Source of the DNA: Plumapathes pennacea
Lineage: Eukaryota > Cnidaria > Anthozoa > Antipatharia > Myriopathidae
Length of the DNA: 64,000 nt
NCBI GenBank assembly: GCA_964036295.1
Contig: OZ038465.1
Coordinates: forward strand, 24,462,870-24,526,869
Direction: 5' to 3'
This document shows positions 44,561-55,939 of the stretch, piece after piece (the stretch's first letter is position 1; every line of letters begins with the position of its first letter). The notes beneath the pieces were generated by a model, which did no database searches, had not been told where the DNA came from, and worked only from the letters and a program-made list of their open reading frames with translations. The position numbers were made by a program, and so were the translations under genes.

Positions 44561-45463
44561 TTGGAGCAGAAGAAACACATTGAATAACACGTCGAAGGTG
44601 GGCTTGAACGATCAAAAAGAAACTCATGTAATTGAGGCATTGCAAACATATCACGAAAACATTTTTCTTCTAGAATGAAAAGGAAATCTACATACAGTAG
44701 TTAACGTTCGTCTGACCAATAAATATACAATGGTGCACTGAAATTACTGCCGTTTACAAGTTTTATAGGATGAATAGACGATGCACTGAGCAGAATTACA
44801 TGTCGGCGATTCGTTTTGTGACATAAATGAAGACTCGGAGACAAACAATGAAACGGAACATACCACGTGTTTCTTCTTAGACTCATGATTGCACAGTCGA
44901 AAGAGGTGCGTTGGGCATATTAACGGCCAGACAGATGGGCTGTAGTGGAGTCTTTTTCTTGGCTACGATTACCCGGCATCACGTTAGCAGTGGCAAAGTT
45001 CCGACTCAATTTAAAAATGAAAAGACGTTTGCTTCGTGGGTTGATTGGCATGTGCCAAAACTGCTGTGGCTTCCGGCCCTTTTGTTCTGATGTTCTGATG
45101 TTCCTGGTTTTTGTTTTGTTTTGTTTTGTTTTGTTTTATTTTTCTTTCCTCCGGCGAGATTTGCAGCAAAACAGAACTAATACTGAAGGCCATTTTTCCA
45201 CCAGGATCTTTGTTTGTTCGTTCAGCTCACTTTGTTAGTGATAGCGCCTTAGAATTATCTTTGTGCAAAGGTCGACCCAGGGGCGGGCCCAGCGGGTTTT
45301 GTCACTTCCCACTTCCCGCTGTCAAAGGCGTCCTGTTCGCCGGGTAGTTTTATTAAAAAAAAAAAAAAGAAAAAAAGAGCGCTGTCACAAACTAATGAAG
45401 TGTAGTATTTCTGCACTGCTGCAAAATTGTCTTTGATTTCTCGCCGCTGCGCTGAAAAAAAAA

Positions 45464-45512
<49 letters not shown>

Positions 45513-46400
45513 AGAGAGAACAATAAAACCGGAAGCCGCCGTAGGTTTTTGTCACTTGGAAGAATGCCGCGGCATCTTGTGACAGTTATCACACAAAGCA
45601 TTCGACCCACAACACTACAAAGTAAACGTCTTCTGTTTTTCAAATTCAGTCAGAATTTTGTCCCCGCTAAAGTGATGCCTTAGAAACCGGGATCCACTTG
45701 AGCAATCTGTGCGGCTCTTTTGTCTAACACGCCTCTTTTGACCGACAACAATATGCAAGGACAGAAACATAAATTTGTCGTCGAATGCCTTTGCGCGTAC
45801 GCAATCAGGAGAGAAACATAAAGGTATGTTGAACTTTTGTTATTTTTTCTTCGGGTCTCCATTTTTGTCACAAGCTCTAGGCCAAATTGTCGGCATATAA
45901 TTTCTGCTCATGCAGCTGGGTTTTAAGTGGAGGTAATTGTTGTATAAACATGAGTTTATCGGACAGGCTGGCGAGAATAACCGAGTGTGTAGACTGTACA
46001 CTTTATCATCAAATAGATTCTCGCAGCTATTCTTGAAGAATGAAACAAAATTCTCGAAAGCCAAGTTCTCTGTTCACGGATACTTGGAATGTTTGCGATA
46101 CCTTGTTTAGTTTCCTTTTTGTCGTTTTGTAGGTTGGAAGCGACATAGACCTACTCAAACCCTGACTTCAATGTTGCCCCTCATATAGTTTCAGTACAGC
46201 CTTAAGGACAGCTGGAAGCTAAAATCCTGCTGATTACTTCTATTGGAAGTTTAAAATCTTAACCTCCGACAACTTTTGATCCCGGTGTTTGGATATCTTA
46301 GTACGCAAGTTTTTGACTCACCACTTCGCGGCTCAGGTCTGCTTTACAAAAACAGCTCAACATTTGGACTTAATTTCTGCAAGATTAACTTTATAGAGTA
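44561..46400. other. Core of the 5.4-kb element, no gene recognised
   Basis: It contains A-rich runs at 45348-45374 and 45458-45511 and a TTTTG repeat near 45110-45140. Open frames here are short and partly low complexity (for example FVLFCFVLFYF), so none is called. Confidence 0.45.
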
Positions 46401-46442
46401 CTAAGTGAAAATTCTTTTGTATGAATTTCAGACCGAGTTAGG

Positions 46443-46478
46443 TTTATCTTGGAGGAATCAAGATTCCTCCAAGATAAA
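46443..46478. repeat. Perfect 17-bp palindrome
   Basis: TTTATCTTGGAGGAATC-AA-GATTCCTCCAAGATAAA. Two copies of the element's repeat motif stand head to head. Confidence 0.85.
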
Positions 46479-46639
46479 CTAAATTAAGTATCTACAGGAT
46501 TAAAAATCATGGGTTTGAAATTCAGAAACAACATTTAAAGATCAACTTATATTACCCTGGAGTAAAACTCTTGTCTAAATTTCAGACCCAACATTTGGAC
46601 TTGATTCCTCCAAGATAAAACTTACCTTCTGCATGATTT

Positions 46640-47060
46640 GAACCGTTTTTGTGATGTGCTGATGCCGCACTGTGGAGTCAAAGATCTTTGAACTTACTTT
46701 CTGATTTCAACCGTTTTTGTGAAGTGCTGATTCCGCACTGTGGAGTCAAAGATCTTTGAACTTACTTTCTGATTTGAACCGTTTTTGTGAAGTGCTGATT
46801 CCGCACTGCGGAGTCAAAGATCTTTGAACTTAATTTCTGATTTGAACCGTTTTTGTGAAGTGCTGATGCCGCACTGTGGAGTCAAAGATCTTAGAACTTA
46901 CTTTCTGATTTGAACCGTTTTTGTGAAGTGCTGATTCCGCACTGTGGAGTCAAAGATCTTTGGACTTACTTTCTGATTTGAACCGTTTTTGTGATGTGCT
47001 GATGCCGCACTGTGGAGTCAAAGATCTTTGAACTTACTTTCTGATTAGAACCGTTTTTGT
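46640..47060 (-). repeat. 68-bp satellite array, inverted, about 6 units
   Basis: The same 68-base unit as at 42280-43880, on the opposite strand (CTGATTTGAACCGTTTTTGT, GCACTGTGGAGTCAAAGATC). Confidence 0.95.
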
Positions 47061-47611
47061 CAGTTTTGAAAAGTTGGTTTTTGGTGGTGAAGAATTAATG
47101 CTTCGCTAGAGTGCTACGATTTTACATAGCCAAATGGGCCGAAAACGTTAATAACTCTGAAAATCGGTAATTTCAGGTAGTGAAATTACCATTGAAAAGC
47201 ATGTTCACCATATTTTACATTTTTTGAGATGAGAATTTAATACCTTTGTGCTGTTAAATTACCTGAAACATGTGCAATAAAGATAATGTTTCTACAAAGA
47301 AAAGTATTATTGTTTGCTTTTGGTGGAATTAATTTTCGATGTCACCTTTGACTTCAGAATCAGACACTGCTTGTGGAACTGAATCCCAATTTTGACCTTA
47401 ATAATCTATTTGCAGTGGATTCTTCCTAAATGAGAAAAACTGATTTTAGTTGAGAACGCGTTTTTGACTAACACCAACAGATGAGAAGCAGGTGAGATAA
47501 CATAATGTGCTCGTAAATATCGTTTTGATTTTAAAAGAAAATACTATGAATACATATACAGTGTAGATCCACCAGATGCCCTTAATTTGTATGTGGTTGG
47601 ATTTTAAATAA

Positions 47612-48975
47612 ACAAGACTGGTTGCCAGTGAGCTCGTTAGGTGGGGTCGAGACTAGAAGAAACTAAAATGGAAAGTAGGAAAAAGAGCAAAACTCCCAAA
47701 AGAGACTTTCAGTTTCTCACCAGAAAAATATCGTATAGATAACTTGACTTTTAACACCTTGCTCAAATGAAACCTATTAGTAGGAATTGTCATTACAACT
47801 CTCGTACACTTGCTTCTTAAAGGTTGAGTGATTCTGCATTTTGATCTTTGGAGTGAAAAAGTTAGCCCGCAAGAAAAGGGTAAAGCGTGACTTATCTTTT
47901 TATGCACAGTCGATTTTGACAGTTTGACTTTGAAGACTTACTTGTAATCAGAGGCCACGATAAGCTAGCGTTCGCTTCAATAATTATGTATTATTATTAT
48001 TTTTTAGTGAATGCGTTTCTTCTATGAGCCTTTCGAATATTCGCGCCCTGTAACAAATATAAATTGAAAGCGAAGAATGTAACACGAGACTTGTTTGCAA
48101 TATTATTGCGGGTTTGTTCACAGCGTGTTCAGTCATTTTTGACTAATAAACTCAATGTTCAGGACTTCGCGAAACAACTCGAGATGTGGTCAGCCGAATT
48201 GCTCGTTACTTGTGTGTAAAAGTTAACTACATCCCATCAAAACTCAAACGCCATTTGGCTCTGTGGAACATGCACGGATAAACTGGATTTTAGGGAACGA
48301 TTTTGGCTTGCGTTCTTAAGTCCACCGCGGAAGCTTTGAGAATAGCAGTAAACAAATGTTTGATGGTTACCTCTACGGGATTGCAAATGTCTCTGTCGCC
48401 GTTAACTACTTAGTCCCGACGAAACTTTCTGCGATGACACGAAATACTTCTAGAAGATACCAGGCCGAAAACGAAAACCAAGACAATGATGAGCTTTAGC
48501 CGTAAAACAATGACGCTTTATGCTTTACACTGTACATGACATCTGTTGCCTCATAAAATGCTTCTGCTTATCGTACATTGCCTGTTTAAATGTTTCTTTC
48601 ATTCGATCAAGTAGCCTTTGTTTCGCAGTGGGAATTGTATACTAGAAATGAAAAATACACGGAAATAGTTCTGAAGATTGAGTTTGCAGTCACAAATGGA
48701 CTGAACACACTGTGAACAAAACCGCAATAATATTGTAAACAAATCTCATGTTACATTCCTCGCTTTCAATTTTAAATCTGTTACAGAGCACGAATACTCG
48801 AAAGTCTGATAGAAGAAACGCATTCAGTTAAAAAAAGAAACAGTATATTGAAGCGAGGGCTGGATCAATCGCGGCCTCTGTTCAGAAACAAGTGTTTGAA
48901 GTCAAACTGTCAAAATTGACTGCACGAAAGCCAAAGTCACGCGTTACTCAGCTTTTCTTGCTGGTAGTCCCTCAA
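47612..48975. repeat. Two hp-family segments head to head
   Basis: 47612-48160 is the reverse complement of the right part of hp copies (hairpin ACTGGTTGCCAGT at 47617-47629, then GAGCTCGTTAGGTGGGGTCG). 48166-48975 runs forward from GACTTCGCGAAACAACTCGAG through GAACGATTTTGGCTTGCGTT to GTCACGCGTTACTC. The two overlap in content, so about 250-300 bases form a large imperfect inverted repeat. Confidence 0.65.
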
Positions 48976-50321
48976 CTTTTAAGAGAGGCTCTTTGTAAAG
49001 ATCGAGAATCGGGCGCCAAATACCAAATTTCGAAATTCATTTTATTTTAGCCAAAGAACCTCTTTAGTGAACTGTCTTCGAAAATAATATTCAAAAGTTC
49101 AACTGCCTTTTCGTTTTGGCAAAATCACCGAAAGCCTAAAATGCCCTCTCAACCCCTCGAACCGACACGGAAATGGTGCATATTTAACAAGCTCGTGTAA
49201 TAAAACGGTAAACAATCTGGTCATTGCAATTGGTTATGGAAACTTGACCTTGTGGTAGTGTTTCGATTTTTCAAAAAGACCAAGGTAAAAAGCGGCAGGT
49301 CAAATTTTTGCCAATTTTAATTTCACCAGGAACTTTTGGCACCTGTCGTTTGAACAAAAACCCAACGTCAACTGAACTAATAAGCATTGAAATGGTTTTC
49401 CGCGGCCCGCAAAACGCCTCGCGTTGAGAAACATAAACAGTGACGGTGGTTTGACACAATCAGTACCGGATGCGGGAAACGGCTTCGGCTAAAACGAAGA
49501 ATTAAACAGGTACACAGATGAGATTAAAAAATCGACTTGCTATATTCTCTTCCATTGTGTGACTTGAGTTTAGTATACGGCATCAACTGGCTATTCTGGC
49601 CGGGTGAAGGGTTTCTGCGGCTGAGCAACAGATCACCGGCTGAATTATTTCCGACAGCACTGATATGGAAATAAAATTGAACTGCTGGTGAAGTTTATTT
49701 TAGAACTCGGTCACAGGCCGGTTTGTTTTGCTTGCTGAGACGTTCTTTGGCGGATCTGCAAGACACGACTGCACGATTTCAGATAAAACCGCAGTTCATA
49801 AACCCCTTCAACAGCAAAGGTTTTAAAGTCGAGAAAATCAAACCATTTCACGGTAGCACTTGCTAAAGCGAATGTTGATTAATTTACCACCAACATTTTG
49901 CGGGACATTTAAGTCACGCAAACGGCATCAAATTTCTGTTAAAGGGCTTCCATGTGTTAAAATGACAATCTTTTTCCAATTGGAAAGCAAGGATTTCGAG
50001 TTACAAGTACGTATTACAGTTAGCTGAGGTTTGGCAAATTAGATGTTATGTTGACCGCGGTAAGTGGATTATTGTGTATAACTCATTGACATCTATCTGA
50101 AAGTCCTTCTGTAGCTTTTGATTTAACTATACCCAGTCACTCTAATGGCTTGTAGTGAAAATACTTGGTAATATACACGTTCTTTTACGGCAGTGTTACA
50201 GTTGAAACTTTCCGTATTAAGAACTTTTGAATTCCGGAAAATGTAATCTGATCCGTGCCCGCGTCGGTTCTTATTCACCACAACATCGACATTTTCTGCG
50301 AAAATGACACTCCAAGTCACA
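48976..50321. other. Unassigned sequence
   Basis: No gene, shared repeat or RNA gene recognised. Contains a short inverted pair AAGAGGCTCTTTG / CAAAGAACCTCTTT (about 48983-49057). Confidence 0.35.
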
Positions 50322-50907
50322 CGTTTTACAATAACACGTCAGTTTGTCGCTTTGTGATTGGCTAATTTTCATTATCAATAATAGGACAGACACATAAAAT
50401 CGAGTGCTGACGAAAGTGATTTGGACGAAGAAGGTGAATTCAGCTTACCTCAATACTTGCAAAAGCGACATTCGGCATTTGAAGTAGAGAACCAGAAGTG
50501 TTCAGGGGCGAATTTCCTTGAGCTTTGTCTAGAAAAGCGTCTAGATTCATTTCTTTCCAACTTCTTTGACAAAATTTTATTTGCACACGCAAAATGCTCA
50601 CGTCAAACTGTCACTTTTCGGCCAACGAAATGTCTTGAATTTTAACCTCGACCAATTAGAAAGCGGGAAAAGTTGTTGACAACATTTCGTTCAAATCAAA
50701 CAAAATCTAGTTTTCTGGCGTGTTTTTCCCGCCTCATCGCTTGAGTTTTGTTATTGTAAAAAACAAATTGGCGTCAATTTTTTATGTGTCTGTCACTGGA
50801 CGAAAAATTGGATTTACCGCAACTTTGAACTGGAGTAAATATGTGGTAAATTTAGAGGTCTAAATTTGCACAAAATTTGCGCACAAGGCAAAACTGCAGT
50901 GAATATA

Positions 50908-51235
50908 TAAATTTGCTAGCCCTGCAAAAGGGAAGTAAACTTAATCCAAAGTTCATATTTTCAACTGATAAACATCACATTTGCTGAACCAAGGGAAATA
51001 TGAAAGTTGCTAAACATTTGCTACAATTTTACTTGGGAGCAAACATATTGCTGTAAATATTACAGTTAGTCCGTAAACACATAAATTTGCTAGTCCTGCA
51101 AAGGGAAGTAAACCCAATCCAAAGTTCATATTTTCCACTTATAGACATCACATTTGCTGAACCATGGTAAATATGAAAATTGTTAAATATTTGCTTTAAT
51201 TGTACTTGGGGGCAAACATATTGCTGTAAACTTTG
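50908..51235. repeat. Tandem duplication of about 150-170 bases
   Basis: AAATTTGCTAGCCCTGCAAA..., CATATTTTCAACTGATA and GCAAACATATTGCTGTAAA recur in the same order at 51082-51235. Part of the CACTA-like subterminal region. Confidence 0.85.
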
Positions 51236-51964
51236 AATTTACTCGTGGTTTGCTATACTTTAAAATATGGTACATATTGTAATTTTTGTTGCGCATATAA
51301 TTAAGCAAACAATATAGGCAAAATATCATGTTTCCACGGGTCTCGTGTTATTGTTTACAAAGGTATAGCAATATTATATCTTTTGAGTTTGCAATTAAGT
51401 GCAAATGCTATGTTTTCACTTGAATTTTCACCAACTTTACTCGGTCATTGTAAACATGGAATTTGATTTAACTTTGTTCATAGTTATATCATATGTACAC
51501 GTCGCACCACCTCTCTTTTTTTCACTTATCACTACTTCTCACTCTCTCGTCTCATACAACTTCACTCTCCCACAAACAATTGGCACAGGGACTTAATACC
51601 CGACAAAACAACAATATGTCTTATTACCGCTTCCTTCGGGGAATAAAATAAAGGACAACCAAAACCGAGGAAGGCTTTAATATGCCTTCCTCGTTAGGAA
51701 AAGATGCATGTTTAATCAATCTCGGCCAGAATACAACACTCACACTAATGTTGTTTTACAGCTGATATAATGATTATGTATAATTCTTACTGCCAAATCG
51801 CTATCATGACAAAAACATATTACTTTGTATTTTAAACCAATAAGTTTTTCATTTGGATTAAAAATTTGAAACAGGAAATAGAAATGCACATATGCTGTAT
51901 GATACAGTGGGAAAGGAATGAAACTTGAATTTGGAAATGATAAGTGAACTTTGTACTGTCATAA

Positions 51965-52435
51965 TAGCGGCAGCATGTGCTGTTTCAATTCAGGCTTTGA
52001 CTAACTGCCTAAAGATGGGACATCTTGACAGTTTGTTGCCCAAAGATGGAACATCTTGACAACACTGGAGTCTAAGCCTGTATTGTTTTAAGCATCATCT
52101 ACCCTACTACAGATGAATAGTGTCTCAGGTACACTTAGAGCATTTCTTTTGACATGCCAATAACATGGTTCGATATTCAGATGTAATTTGCATGTATATT
52201 TATGTTTCAAAACAGGAAATAGAAATGTGTAAACTCATGTATTGTATAGTGAGGAAAAATGAATTTAAGTGATTGATGTAGCTAGAGTACAGTTGGGATG
52301 GACCATGCTGTTTCAATTCAGGCTTCGACTAACTGCCTAAAGATGGGACATCTTGACAGTTTGTTGCCCAAAGATGGAACATCTTGACAACACTGGAGTC
52401 TACACCTGTATTGTTTTAAGCATCATCTACAGAAA
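51965..52435. repeat. Direct repeat of about 125 bases, two copies
   Basis: GCTGTTTCAATTCAGGCTT... to TATTGTTTTAAGCATCATC at 51978-52103 recurs at 52308-52432 almost unchanged. Within each copy a 20-base AAGATGGAACATCTTGACA unit is itself doubled. Confidence 0.85.
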
Positions 52436-54498
52436 ACAAATAACTTTGAAATGAAAATGCACAAAAAGAGAAGGATAATTTTGAAATGAGAGTTGGCTTC
52501 CCTTTCTTATCTCATAAATTTGTGACGCTGTTATTTTCTTCAACTGAACTGGTGCTCGGTTTTGTTAATATTTTTGTCATAAAACTTCCGCCGGATGTAA
52601 TTTTGTCTGTATAAACACGTGCGCGGAGCGTGCAGCCTGTCAAATGTCAATCACATAGAGTGCGTGTTGTGAGTCGAAATAAATCGGGCAGCGAATAGTC
52701 TTGAGTTATAAGTCTGATAATCTCTTAAAAGCTGAAGAATCTGAGTGCTACATGTTTCACTATAGTAAACAAAAACCAAGAAAGGAAAAATTAAATTATT
52801 ATCGGCGCGATTCCGAAAACAATACCTCTTGAAGACTGAATAGTCTTTTGGTAGTGTACGATGAATTGCTAAAGTTCGGTACGCAATGGCTATCCATCTG
52901 TCGTTAACCGCCTCGGAAGGTACAAAGGTATCTGGCTTCGTTCTCCAGAGTTTGCTTGGTTCATTCTAGACGCCGCTGGTGGGCCAAGTGTTTGATAAAC
53001 CGACCAATAGTTATATGATGATGGTTTGACTCTCCCTTGCGTTGCGAATCTTCTGTTTTGGTGCTAGCGTATTTGCCGGTGCTTGACCACAGAAGCGAAT
53101 TCAAAACAGAGTAATATATAAACACGCCTGCCGTATAATCTTGGACTGAATTAATTCCCGCCAACTTCGCGCCAAGAGTTCGAGTACAGTTTGCTGGGTA
53201 AAATCTGCATTTCGCATTAAGCCCATTACGCAGTCCAACTTTTAGGCTACCACCACCATTTGACGACAACAGCAGACTCCGCTATGACTACCAGGATAGT
53301 TCCACAGGCTCGCACAGTTTTCACGAGAAATGCTGGTCTCCACTCTCCAACAATTAATAAAACAAATGAACAAACACAGGCAGTGCCTGTGAACTTTGAC
53401 ATGACGTCAGCGTATCACCCAATCACATGCGAAGATTTGAGAACATAATTATTCCAAGTGTTGGCGCAATTTTAATTTAGTACTCCTCTACATCGTTCGG
53501 TTGAAGAACGTGTTTGTTCTCCTGCATGGTTTTAACCGTCTTTTGTGAAACATGGCCAGGATTCTGCCTTACCGAAGTAGGAATAATGTGTCAGTTTACT
53601 CAAGGACTTAAAGACAAGGAGAAATCGTCCCTCCCGAAGCGCTATCGGCTGTTAAGCGCCAGATCGTGACAAGCCGTCAGTTCTGGCTCTTCTTCTTCAA
53701 GTATAACGACCTCAAGCCCAGCCACAAATGATGGACGGTACCATAGATGTGCTTTAAAGAGCTCAACAAACGGCTCCTAGCTTGCTCAAACGGCGGAAAA
53801 CAACGAGTCGAGACAGAGGGATCTCGAAGTCCCTCTTTGTGTGTTATCTTCTTCGCCCCGAAATTTTACCGGTTCCAGCGAGCGGAGCAACCTGACGTTC
53901 GGAAAGAGGTAAGATAACGCGCAACTAAACCTGTTTAGCCACCTTTTAGGTTTAATAGTTGCCGAAGACCGCCGTTCAGCGAACGACCAAAAATCCCCGT
54001 ACATATTCTTTATAATCGCCAACGGTCATGTTCTTTCGTAATATCAAAGGTGTCACATATCACTGCGTGACAGACAGACAGATCCCCGGAGCCTGGGCTT
54101 TCTCAAGGAGCGGATATGGATTACTCTGGTGTTGGAAATTTGTACATATTGTTGGTTTCACATATGCTATTAATAATAGGTTCAATGCATGATTGCAATA
54201 TTGCTTATAAAGTGTATTTACTTGGTGATGTTAGTTAATAATATGTTATGACTTGGATCAACTAAGGGTCGATGTGTGAAAGTTGGACACCGTGAAAGAA
54301 CTTGAAGCTACAAGTCCATGAACAATATATATAATATATCTGTGACGAACAGGATGTTTATTTGCATTAGCAAAACTTAATTTCTGTTTACTATTGTAAA
54401 TATCTCAAATGCACTTACAAACTTGACAGAGAGATCAGTTACATTATGTTTCCATTACAATTTTTACAGAAGTCAGAAAGCAGCCCAGATGTGCATGA
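52436..54498. other. Interior of the CACTA-like element, no gene recognised
   Basis: GC content rises between about 52900 and 54060. Short open readings such as VILEEEEPELTACHD (minus strand, near 53660-53700) look protein-like, but no exon could be delimited. Confidence 0.3.
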
Positions 54499-54723
54499 GA
54501 GAGGGAGTCACACAGAAGGAATATTGCTCAAGACATTGAGAACAGGCTGGTTATTGAACTGCTCTGGCCAAGTGTGGAAAGTGCAACATTTGATGGTTCA
54601 CTGTATGATGAGTATGATAACAGTGGCCTGCACAAGAACTCAGAAGACCACACCTCCATGATCATCTCAAAAATGTCAGGCACAAATTCTGAGCAGCCAA
54701 TACTTGAAGATACCCCAGCATGA
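54499..54723 (+). CDS. Possible 3'-terminal exon, function unknown
   Basis: A plus-strand frame of 74 codons runs from just after a stop to TGA 54721-54723. It reads RRNIAQDIENRLVIELLWPS, then FDGSLYDEYDNSGLHKN and MIISKMSGTNSEQPILED. Composition is protein-like (acidic, mixed) despite an AT-rich setting and there is no ATG, so it would have to be an exon; AG acceptors are available near 54500. It lies inside the CACTA-like element, so it may be transposon-encoded or captured. Family unknown. Confidence 0.35.
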   Translation, partial: ERESHRRNIAQDIENRLVIELLWPSVESATFDGSLYDEYDNSGLHKNSEDHTSMIISKMSGTNSEQPILEDTPA

Positions 54724-55709
54724 CAACTGCAGGCTTACTGTCTTATGAGTCAAATAATTTCACTCATATCATTGTTTCATTTTAAGTGATTATCAGATGC
54801 TGATTCATAATCTTTCAAAAGTGCTGGTCGTTAACTGTCAGATGTAAACAGTGGCTAAGAGGGGTGGGAAAAGTTTTAATGTGTATGATCTCCATGGCAA
54901 GATTCACTTCCCATATTTCAGTCTATATTTTTCAATACATTTATCAATTCAATTATCCCTGTGTGACAAGCAATGCATAGTTTTTACTGTATACTGCATG
55001 AAACAGAGAGGAATAAATTATGATATGCTGAATTGGATGGTCTGAAATGATGATCCCACCCTGCCCCACCCTTCAAGGAACAGTATGATTCATGGGTCAA
55101 TGTCCTTACCATGGTCGTTAAACACTGTACTATCAATGTCAAAAAACATATTTGTATGCATAAAATTTCAAATTTGCTCACATTCAAAAACCATTTTTCC
55201 AACATTTTTGCACACCTTTTGCTATATGGTATTGGTCATATTTGCTCCACTTTTGCTTCCTCGAGCAAATGGCTGATTTTTCCGACTACACTTCATGTTT
55301 ACGTACACACATTATGTAACGCGCACTTCAGCTTTGCTTTGTGATTACAACAGGGCAAATACTTGTCAATTATGAAGATACAAACCACATTTGCCTCATA
55401 AGTAAAACTGGTTCGTAGATGTAAGTTTACACAGTATTTACACCATAGTGTAAATGAACTAAAGATGAAATTTCCGTCAAATTTACTGATTAGGCAAATG
55501 TCATGCATTTGTGAAATATGGCATAGCTTTGCTTAAGTGACCAAATATGAAGAAAATGCGGCCTTATCCACCTTTGCCAGGAGGTGTAAATCCAATGCAA
55601 ACATTGACGTTGCTTCTGAGCAAATCCATCCAAATCTAAGTAAATAAGGAATTTGCATTATATTTACGCTAGATTTTCTCCTGGTGTAAATTCATTTTTT
55701 CGTCCAGTG
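54724..55709. other. Right subterminal region of the CACTA-like element
   Basis: AT-rich with repeated TTTGC/GCAAAT motifs. No gene. Confidence 0.5.
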
Positions 55710-55939
55710 TGTCCTCTTATTGATCATGAAACGCGTCATAACATTGTCAAAAAGTTCCGGATCCACTCGGCAAAGCGCCTCGTGGATCCACAACTTTTTG
55801 ACAATTTGTGACGCGTTTCATGATCAATAAGAGAACAGACACATAAAAAACTGACGCCAAGTTGAAGAGAATAAAGCAAACTGAGTTTTTAATTGTCAAA
55901 CGTTTGATAATTTTCTCATCTGTGTACGTGTTTAATGCT

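Larger units (their letters stand above)
42038..47462. mobile_element. 5.4-kb DNA element with perfect 40-bp TIRs and internal satellites
   Basis: The 40 bases at 42038-42077 are the exact reverse complement of 47423-47462; they start AACGCGTTCTCAACTAAAAT. TTTG flanks both ends (42034-42037 and 47463-47466), a possible 4-base target duplication. Inside are two arrays of one 68-base satellite in opposite orientation (about 42280-43880 and 46640-47060) and inverted copies of an AATCTTGGAGGAATCAAGTC motif (about 44190-44400 and 46440-46620). A central unique part of about 2 kb contains no recognised transposase, so this copy looks non-autonomous. Superfamily unassigned. Confidence 0.75.
50794..55709. 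mobile_element. CACTA/EnSpm-like element, 4.9 kb
   Basis: The termini CACTGGACGAAAAA (50794) and TTTTTTCGTCCAGTG (ending 55709) are inverted over 24 bases with two or three mismatches. TGT is duplicated at 50791-50793 and 55710-55712. The uninterrupted target is visible in the related copy near 33770 (TCTGTCCTCTTATTG). A CACTG-type end plus a 3-base duplication is the CACTA/EnSpm signature. Both subterminal regions (50840-51260 and 55130-55690) are full of AAATTTGC/GCAAAT-type motifs, as in that superfamily. No recognisable transposase, so it is probably non-autonomous or badly decayed. Confidence 0.75.
50322..55860 (+). mobile_element. Family E hairpin-ended element, split by a CACTA-like insertion
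   Basis: The left part (50322-50793) matches 33325-33817 inverted; its end has GTGATTGGCTAATTTTC and AATAGGACAGACACATAAAA. Its other end is a hairpin whose left arm begins TTGGCGTCAATTTTTTATG (50768-50793). It resumes at 55713 (CCTCTTATTGATCATGAAAC, centre GATCCACTCGGCAAAGCGCCTCGTGGATC) and ends ACTGACGCCAA at 55860. After removing the insert the arms pair over about 80 bases with few mismatches. Confidence 0.75.

Noticed and set aside
53786-54022. 78-codon minus-strand frame
   Set aside because: No domain, no second copy, and no convincing splice context.
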